A stretch of 64,000 bases of DNA, from the NCBI GenBank assembly GCA_000827325.1, contig KN832873.1, positions 3,037 through 67,036 on the forward strand, written 5' to 3'. Below the pieces are notes generated by a model. That model saw nothing but the letters and a program-made list of their open reading frames with translations. It did no database searches and was not told the origin of the DNA. The position numbers and the translations under genes are program-made. Shown here one piece after another: positions 57,428-64,000 of this stretch. The DNA comes from Oidiodendron maius Zn (lineage: Eukaryota > Ascomycota > Leotiomycetes > Myxotrichaceae). How positions within the stretch are numbered: position 1 is the first letter of the stretch; each line of letters begins with the position of its first letter.

Positions 57428-58960
57428 TCAGTAAGAAACATACTCCTCCATTTCGGTAGCTTCACTACCAATACTAAATCCGTGAACGCCGCCAATGACT
57501 GAATCCATGTAATCGTAGATGTGATAGGCCTCTTGACCACCGCCCCGGGTAAGATGTTTAGCCACAGTATATAATGGAAAGATAAAGAAGAAGGCTCCAG
57601 GGATAGAGTTATTAGTCCCAATGGAAGCCTTTGCTAGGTCGTAAATTGCCATGGCTAGACTACGCTTCTGCTCTGCATCTGTACCCTGAGCGATGTTTGA
57701 TATTGGGAGCAAAGGAACAGACAGAAAGCTACATGGCTCTGATATAACGAGCATAATTGCATAACAGAGGGCCAATGCGGCGGCATTAATAGGGTTATAG
57801 CGCCGTACGCCATTTAGTGATGGGTCATAGGAAAGGCTACTCGACCAGTTGTGAAGCTTCTGGAGTATGGCCACCGTGTGTTGTCGCAGCAAAGCGTATG
57901 AGTCTGGAGTAAAAGTCGCCTTGATTCTATCCAGGTCATAAAGGATACCTGGCACGTCGACCGCAATTTCAAGCAATGCATCTGGTTTGGAAGCCGCCTC
58001 GTGTCCAGGGGGCCATACGATCGATCTCCACGACGGGTACGCGAGGAAGCAGTGGCGTCGCTGAGCGCCAGCAGCAAGAATCTACCCAATAAGTAAGCAA
58101 GAGAATACCGCAACACTGTCGCGTTTTGCCTGCACTAACAATCATGAAGCGACTGGCATGGAGGATGTCTCTGTCGAGTCCTATCCGGTGGCGACTTGGT
58201 CCCCGGAACTCGATCTAACAACAGGTGTTAGCTGCTGGCTTGCAGCGGCAAGTGCATATCAACTGCCCACCAATCGTGATATTCCGGAATAGTGCGTAAA
58301 CCACGCAGTCGAGTGGGACAGAACAATATTTTCATACAGGCACAGACAAAGCACCCCGGTCAGGGTTTGTTGCTCTAGTGCGGAATCATTATAGGCTAGT
58401 GCTTGATTGATACGGGCCAGGGCATGTACGTATGCCTGCCTCCCCTTGGTATATGCATGGTGGTTATTGTTTATAGAGCCAAAATAGCTCGCCGTTACAG
58501 CGTCTACGCAACTCTGGTGAAGAGATGATGTTGGAAGATGCATCTCCATCAGTCGTGACAGAATGCCCGTTAGTGACGAAGGGCTTGCATCGCCGAGGCG
58601 GGATACCAAATGATATTTAAAACGGGTATCTTCATCTAAAGCTGCGCTGCAGACGCTGCCCGAAGTGTGGCAATATCAAATCGTCTCTTAAGATGCCATC
58701 TTTTGTTTGATTGGATGCATGGGGCTGCGTGCTCAGAATAGCTTTTTGATGGATAAATGTTGCCGGATGAGTATACCCTTCGCATGGTATGCCAAGTTTT
58801 CGACAGCGTTCACAAAAAGGCAGCTGTTTGTCTTCAGGGTTGCAATCAGCGGTTTCGGTTCAAAGAGGCGATAGTATAAGACTAAGAATTACTAACCACA
58901 TCTGACCTTTCGCCTCTTGCATGTTATGCACCGATTGCTGCGAATTCCACCACTTGCCAT
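57428..58960 (-). pseudogene. Zn2Cys6 transcription factor with one apparent frameshift
   Basis: Exons by eye: 58897-58960, 58271-58831, 58140-58214 and 57428-58060. Introns are 65, 56 and 79 nt, with GTTAGT, GTGGGC and GTTAGT donors and AG acceptors. The zinc cluster is complete ([28 protein letters not shown], Cys 11, 14, 21, 28, 31 and 38) and is followed by EGYTHPATFIHQ, as in the Fungal_trans_2 family. The C-terminal domain keeps CFLAYPSWRSIVWPPGHEAA and a long helical region, about 443 residues in total. Within the second exon (about 58630-58700) the frame shifts by one base with no intron available. The gene is either freshly inactivated or carries a sequence error. Otherwise it is in good condition, unlike the RIP-hit genes on the left. 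Confidence 0.75.
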
Positions 58961-59467
58961 GATCTGAAGTTGAGCCTAATGAAACCCTGTCTATACGAGA
59001 AAGACCGACCTTAGCACAGCTTCCAAGATGGAGACGGGAAGATACAAGAAAATTGCGAAAGCAGGGCTATTGAGTTTGCGTGCGGAGCTGGTACTGTTGA
59101 GCCGGTGGAAGTAGCTCACAGTTTGCAGGATGCTAGAAAACGAGATTGATCAGAATCAGGCATGTGATTGATCTATATTGGTAACTGCAAGACAATCTGA
59201 AAAGAGAAGTCGAGTGCGACGGGCGATTTTAATTCTTTGCAGTCGCTTCGTTCAGCTTGTTCGGTTAAGTCTTTTTACGAAAATTAAGTCGAACGCAGCT
59301 ACTGTACTCACGAGGCAACATCCATCTTTACTCACAACTTTTCTTTAACTAACACTTTTCGAATGTTTCGTCCTCGATAATAGCTTGATTTCATGGCTAT
59401 ATTAGTTGCGAATTTTGTGATTCGCGAAGACAGGATTGGCGGTGGGGGCTTCGATGGGCCATTGATT
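58961..59467. other. Gene-free gap between the Zn2Cys6 gene and the HyuB remnant
   Basis: Upstream DNA of the minus-strand regulator. Coding similarity to HyuB starts abruptly at about 59468, so a truncation breakpoint lies here. Nothing else seen. Confidence 0.4.
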
Positions 59468-61000
59468 TAGACCCTATTCAATTATCTATCTTTCGTCACC
59501 GCATCATGGGAGTTGCAGAACAGATGGAGCGAGCCATCCAGAAGACAAGTGTTAGCGCCAATATCAAGGAAAGATTAGATTTCAGTTGCGCTATCTTTAC
59601 ACTGGAAGGCGATCTAGTTGCAAACGCACACCACTTTCCAGCCATGATAGGGAGTACGGAGTTTACAGTGCGGAGGCAAATTATTCAGTGGAAAGGAAGG
59701 CTAAAGGCTGGCGATGTTCTGTTCTCCGATGCTCCTGGCAAGTTCTCTTCTCTGCTCAACAATGGTGGAGGCTGATATTCAAAATTACAGAGCACGGTGG
59801 GGTTCACTTGCCAGATCTCACTGCCATCACACCTGTCTTCGATGACGGGAATAACTTGATATTTTGGACAGCGTCTCGGGGCCATCATGCAGACGTATGT
59901 TATAATTTCTAATGCTTACTGGTTTTTATATTTGCCTAGGTTGGTGGTCTCATGCCAGGATCCATGCCTCCAAACTCAAAATAACTATGAGAGGAGGGTG
60001 CGGTGTTCAAAGCATTCCTCTTGGTTCGAGATGGAAAGTTCGCCGAGGACGAGGTGACCCGCATCATGCTAGAAGACCCGGCTAAGTTCCCGGGATGTAG
60101 TGGGACCCGTATCTCCAAGGTAACATTACAGACATCAAAGCTCAGGTGGCTGCTAATCATCGCGGTATCCACTTGATACATCAGTTTATTGAAGAGTATA
60201 GCATGCATGTCGTCCAGGTAAGCTACCTCTAACTGCCTTATTACCTCCTACCTTATTCCTAACAACTAACCGCTCCAGTATTATATGAAAGCAATCCAGG
60301 ATTCAGCAGAACTAGCCATCAAATCCCCTCTCAAAGACGTGGTATCAAGATCCAAAACTCCTGTTCTGGAAGCTGTAGACTATATGGGTGACGGTACTCT
60401 GATTTGCCTGAAGGTTACCGTTAATGAAGCGAACGGTAAAGCAACATTCGACTTTACCTGTACTGGCGACGAGGTATATAGCAACTGGAATACTCCTCTC
60501 GCCATTTGCCATTCAGCCGTCATCTATTCTCTCAGATGTATGGTACAGTCCGACATACCATTGAATCAGGGCTGTATCAACCCGATCACCATACTCGTCC
60601 CACCTAGATCAATGCTCAGTCCATCCAATGAGGCCGCAGTGTGTGCCAGCAACGTGCTCACGTCACAATGCTTAGTTGATGTTCAAAGCCTTCAGCACCA
60701 CTGCCGCAAGCCAAGGCTGCACTGCATGAACAATCTCACCTTCGGGATTAACGGGAAAGATGGCTTCGGCTACTACGACACCATCTGAGGTGGCAACGGT
60801 AGCGATGGTGTAATTCGCGATATCGAGTTCCGCATTCCTATGATGGTATCGATTTTGTCCGAGCGGAGAACCTTCAAGCCTTATGGCATGGCTGGTGGCG
60901 AGCCGGGCAAGCGTGGACTGAATCAATGGAACAAGAAAAATGGACGGACTGTCAATATTGGCGGTAAGAGCTCAGTTTTGGCATATAGCATGCGAGACAA
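59468..61000 (+). pseudogene. HyuB / 5-oxoprolinase C-terminal half, decayed
   Basis: Similarity begins at LDPIQLSIFRHRIMGVAEQM, the start of the hydantoinase B domain, and continues: [43 protein letters not shown] after a short intron at 59894-59938; FPGCSGTRIS; YYMKAIQDSAELAI after a second intron; DIPLNQGCINPI; SPSNEAAVCASNVLTSQ; NNLTFG; and [16 protein letters not shown]. 5-oxoprolinases hydrolyse 5-oxoproline with ATP in the glutathione cycle. The HyuA half is absent upstream, the frame shifts several times, and two early stops fit CAA-to-TAA and TGG-to-TGA. About 60 residues are missing after FGYYDTI. A dead fragment. Confidence 0.85.
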
Positions 61001-61067
61001 TTTGGGTATAGTGTTCTCAAGATTTCGCTCCTATAGTCATTCGGGGGAGGCAAGAGTACAACTTGAG

Positions 61068-61488
61068 TCATTTCCGGCCTTTCACCGTCATGCGGAAGTG
61101 TTTCCCTACTTCTGTCAGCCAAGGAAGCCCCTTAAAAACGGATGACAGCACCGTATAGTCCATGGCTTCGTCGATAATCTTGCGCTGCTCTTCGCAGGTG
61201 CGGCGTACCTTGTCTGACCATATAGGGTGGGCAAGCGCCTGGTTCATACCCATATCTTACCTAACCTTTGCTTCCTCCATGTAACTGCCAGGAGTCAATA
61301 TGTCGGGCATAAAACAATTGAAATCTCGTATTTCTATACGATGTGCTGTTGGCACAAACTCTGGGTGCCGTAGGGGACATTTACCCGGGATGAATAGGTC
61401 AGGTATAGCATAAGTAAAGGAAACGACATGGCAGCGAATATCTGATTTCAGAGTGCCTCCAAGCTCCCCAAGCCATGCTTCGAGAACT
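61068..61488 (-). pseudogene. Unrecognised coding remnant
   Basis: Two adjoining minus-strand open stretches read like one protein: VLEAWLGELGGTLKSD through PDLFIPGK and SYMEEAKVR (61488-61268), then, after a stop, NQALAHPIWSDKVRRTCEEQ and [15 protein letters not shown] to the stop at 61068. The break could be a short intron (GTAAGA is present) or decay. It lies tail to tail with the HyuB remnant. I do not recognise the family. Confidence 0.35.
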
Positions 61489-61772
61489 CAAATCTCACCG
61501 GGCAAAAAAAAGTCGGTAGACACGTTTCCCTTCATCGTGTGCTAGCGCAAGACAGATTTTGGATGTCCCGGAGTGGGGGAAGGTCGACAACTCCATGAAG
61601 GATATTTGGCAGGAGAACCTCAAGGTGACTTGATTAGGGGGGATTGACGATCATTTCGGAAGCCATTTGGCACTTAGGAAGAGAGTCTGTATGATTCGCT
61701 TTATTGGATAGAAGCTCGGAAATTTTGTGTCTTCTGCACAGCTCTCTCAGGAGCAAGAACAAATGAGTTACT

Positions 61773-62830
61773 CTACCAGTCGTTACCGAACCTGCGCTCC
61801 TCATTTATGACCTCTCTATCCTCGAATCGCTCCTCATCTCTGATCTCCCTATCTTCAAATCTGCGCTCATCATCAAAGCGCTCCTCATCCCTGATCTCCC
61901 TATCTTCAAATCTGCGCTCATCATCAAAGCGCTCCTCCCGTATCTCCCTGTCCTCAAATCTGCGCTCATCATCAAAGCGTTCCTCTCGTATTTCCCTATC
62001 CTCAAATCTGCGCTCATCATCAAAGCGCTCCTCTCGTATCTCCCTGTTTTCGAACCTACGCTCCTCGTCAAGTCTGCGCTCCTCGTTAAGCCTGCGCTCC
62101 TCCTCATATCGCCCTTCACCACGGTCCTCATATCGTCGTTCACCACGATCCTCGAAAGCATCCTCCACTCGGCGCTTATCCCCTTCGAACACGTTCTCTA
62201 CGTGGTGTTTATCCTCTTCAAATCTATGATCTGTTCCTGATTAGTTCTACCGTATGTAAATGAGGGGCGGGGCGGAAGGAAACTCTACATACGCAATTTC
62301 TCTCCCTCGTGCATTAACAGCGCTCCGCCAACAAGGCCGACTGCCACGCCTGCTGCACCATAGGCTAGGTTGTGGTTGGCAGCCTTCGGTGGTGCTGCTG
62401 CTTGCCCCTGAGCGGGATTCTGACCCCGACCTGGGTATTGGCCCTGAGGCGGATATTGACCCTGAGGAGGGTATTGACCCTGAGAGGGGTATTGACCCTG
62501 AGATGGGTATTGACCCTGAGATGGGTACTGGCCTTGAGATGGGTACTGGCCTTGAGATTGGTACTGGCCTTGAGATGGGTACTGGCCTTGAGATGGGTAC
62601 TGGCCTTGAGATGGGTATTGGCCTTGAGGAGAATACCCAGGGTGTGGGTGTTGGAGGGTTCTCTCGCCAGTGCGCTCATTGATATAGACCATGTGCTGGC
62701 CTTGCTCATCCCAGCGCGAAACCCAAGGCGGCGGCAGCGGGGGACCTTGCTGCTGTGGCGACGCCTGGCCTTGGCCTTGGCCTTGGTTCTGGTGTGCGAG
62801 ACTGCCCGCGATGTTCTGGATGAAGTCCAT
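61773..62830 (-). CDS. WW-domain protein with two internal repeat arrays, 333 residues
   Basis: Two exons: 62293-62830 and 61773-62236, with a 56-nt intron (GTATGT...TCAG) that joins GEKLR to TDHRFEED in frame. The start was set at MDFIQNIAG; the longer frame upstream looks noncoding. A WW-like domain spans about residues 32-64 (PPPWVSRWDEQGQ, YINERTGERT), although the second signature Trp is Leu. An array of about ten GQYPSQ hexapeptides follows. Then comes a glycine-rich hydrophobic stretch (LAYGAAGVAVGLVGGALLM) like a glycine zipper. The C-terminus is a highly charged array of about 14-residue ERRFEDREIREERFDD units. WW domains bind proline motifs; the glycine segment may contact membrane. 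Function unknown. It is transcribed toward the HyuB remnant. Confidence 0.85.
61800..62075 (-). repeat. Tandem repeat encoding the charged array
   Basis: Units of about 42-45 bp (TCAAATCTGCGCTCATCATC on the plus strand, then AAAGCGCTCCTC and TATCTCCCT) repeat about five times within the WW gene and encode the FEDREIREERFDDERR units. Confidence 0.85.
62430..62635 (-). repeat. 18-bp tandem repeat encoding GQYPSQ
   Basis: TTGAGATGGGTACTGGCC and close variants (TTGACCCTGAGATGGGTA at the left side) repeat about eleven times. The left and right halves use different codons, which suggests two rounds of expansion. Confidence 0.88.
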
Positions 62831-63818
62831 CTTAGCTTCTCTCGAGAGTGCAAAATAGTCTAGAACAACAGTTTCTGACGAACAGAGGTTGGAGAAGCCA
62901 GGTCGCCAGTGCCCAAGGGGAAAGAAATGCCTCACTCTTAACAGATTCGGTTCACGCCGCAATAGCCGAGACGAATCAGCACTGCCCGATAGGTCACGCC
63001 CGCTTGTCTCAGGGGCAATGCCCCCCTCCCATCTCAGCTATCATTGCGTACGTACTTTCCTAACTTCGTCTAGAATTAACACTACCCTCACACTGTCTTA
63101 GTATATGCTCTGTGCCTTATGCAAGGCGATCGACTGCGACAGATATGCCGTAAAATATCTGAAGTCAGTCGGCAGACGTTTTCTCCCCGAAAAGGACTTG
63201 GAACCTTTGAGCCAACCTGCTATGATTAATCTCTTTGGCCAGGTAAGTTAAACTAGAACTCCGTGGATCGTTTCAGGGTTGGTGCGACGGATGTTTCTTC
63301 AGAAATTCGAAACAAAAGGGGTAGCACACCGCCTTTATTCTGCCCCGACCAGCGGCTTTACCCGAGAATGCTAAATGACGTGATCGGCTCCATTCGTTCG
63401 ATCTCAACCGCGGGAATATACACTGAGCATTGTACAGCTCGCCATTATATATGATTATCCACCGCCTCTGATGTGCATGAATGGTTCTATTTAGTTTCCT
63501 CTGCAAGTATTGAGACCGCTTTCGAAGCCTGCGTCTGTCGCTTTGCAGCATACAGCTCCACTGCAATAGCTCTTTGATGGCGCGACGGATCCGTATTTCG
63601 TGGATGGCTTGAGTATCGAACCTAGGCACTTGTTTCAGTGCGGCAAGCTGAAAAGAAGTATCTCACTGCGCTTGGTCATGGAAGGGAGACTAGAGGCTCT
63701 GCAATTGATATATCAACCCCAAAATTGCTTGGGCAACCAAGTTCTTTAGTCAAGCCCGCACAGATGTAGATGGTCGCCTGTGGAAGCTATTTCTTACAAG
63801 AGATAGCCATATCATAGT
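62831..63818. other. Intergenic DNA between the WW and tubulin genes
   Basis: Holds the WW promoter and the tubulin 3' region. A plus-strand open stretch at 63105-63242 (46 codons, CALCKAIDCDRYAVKYLKSV, ending exactly at a GTAAGT donor) could be a first exon of an unplaced gene. The minus frame at 63273-63629 lacks an ATG and is not convincing. Confidence 0.35.
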
Positions 63819-64000
63819 TTAGTACTCATCCTCAATACCATCATTATCCTCGAGAGAATCTGCTGCAACTTCCTCATAGTCACGCTCCAGAGCCGCAAGG
63901 TCCTCACGAGCCTCAGAGAATTCGCCTTCTTCCATACCTTCACCAACATACCAATGCACGAAAGCACGTTTAGAGTACATGAGATCAAACTTGTGGGAAA
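63819..64000 (-). CDS. Alpha-tubulin, C-terminal end (partial)
   Basis: The last 60 codons of alpha-tubulin; the rest lies beyond the right edge. Read on the minus strand it gives [19 protein letters not shown], then [14 protein letters not shown] and [12 protein letters not shown], invariant helix H11-H12 residues that face the kinesin-binding surface. It ends in an acidic tail, DNDGIEDEY, with the C-terminal Tyr that is subject to detyrosination in many eukaryotes. Aspergilli have two alpha-tubulin genes (tubA, tubB); the tail alone does not tell which. No intron in this part. The stop is at 63819-63821. A conserved housekeeping gene showing that the accessory region ends here. Confidence 0.97.
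   Translation of the reverse strand, partial: SHKFDLMYSKRAFVHWYVGEGMEEGEFSEAREDLAALERDYEEVAADSLEDNDGIEDEY

Noticed and set aside
62430-62635. Regularly spaced repeat that could be taken for a CRISPR array
   Set aside because: Units are contiguous 18-bp coding repeats without spacers, in a eukaryotic gene.
62831-62962. N-terminal extension of the WW gene frame
   Set aside because: The extension reads like noncoding leader; MDFIQNIAG at 62830 is the natural start.
63273-63629. 118-codon minus-strand frame near the tubulin gene
   Set aside because: Starts at GTG, has no domain, and overlaps the probable tubulin 3' region.

Overview
This window comes from a filamentous ascomycete (Pezizomycotina; probably Eurotiales, an Aspergillus/Penicillium-type genome). 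The evidence is short 45-90 nt GT-AG introns, Zn2Cys6 and bZIP-DUF3425 regulators, a fungal seven-transmembrane receptor, an alpha-tubulin gene at the right edge, and heavy repeat-induced point mutation (RIP: C-to-T and G-to-A in duplicated DNA) in the left third. The genus is an inference.

Region 1 (1 to about 25.9 kb) is an AT-rich, RIP-mutated nest of transposons with no live gene that I can see. Two Ty1/copia elements of one family lie in opposite orientation: A, minus strand, 2484-15887, and B, plus strand, 16694-22929. Both have 320-bp LTRs and 5-bp target duplications. A Ty3/gypsy chromovirus (4489-12035, minus) sits inside copia A with 277-bp LTRs and a perfect CCTAC target duplication. 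Outside and between them are older Ty3/gypsy remnants (1-2483 and 15888-16693). To the right lies a RIP-decayed PiggyBac-like DNA transposase (about 24.2-25.9 kb, minus). The run of N at 18760-19072 is almost certainly a false gap: the same 70 bases flank it, and removing the gap and one copy makes the two copia elements exactly equal in length (5852 bp).

Region 2 (25.9-37.8 kb) starts with a C-poor GGTA/CAGGT repeat tract. An intact, intronless 902-residue ankyrin-repeat gene follows. After it comes a graveyard of host genes: a BCS1-like AAA ATPase with RIP-type stops, two related open segments of unknown function, and a 5'-truncated berberine-bridge-type FAD oxidase.

Region 3 (37.8-59 kb) is a gene-bearing accessory region rich in regulators and small NAD(P)H oxidoreductases: a Yap-like bZIP, an SDR, a Zn2Cys6 factor, a 493-residue GPCR-like receptor, an aldo-keto reductase, a bZIP-DUF3425 factor, an NmrA-like protein, a second SDR, and a second Zn2Cys6 factor with one apparent frameshift. 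No polyketide synthase, NRPS or terpene synthase is visible, so any secondary-metabolism role is only a guess. I assembled exons for these genes from reading frame, splice sites and family fit.

Region 4 (59-64 kb) holds a decayed HyuB (hydantoinase B/5-oxoprolinase C-terminal half), an unrecognised broken gene, a 333-residue WW-domain protein with two kinds of internal repeat, and the C-terminus of alpha-tubulin. This marks the return to conserved housekeeping sequence.
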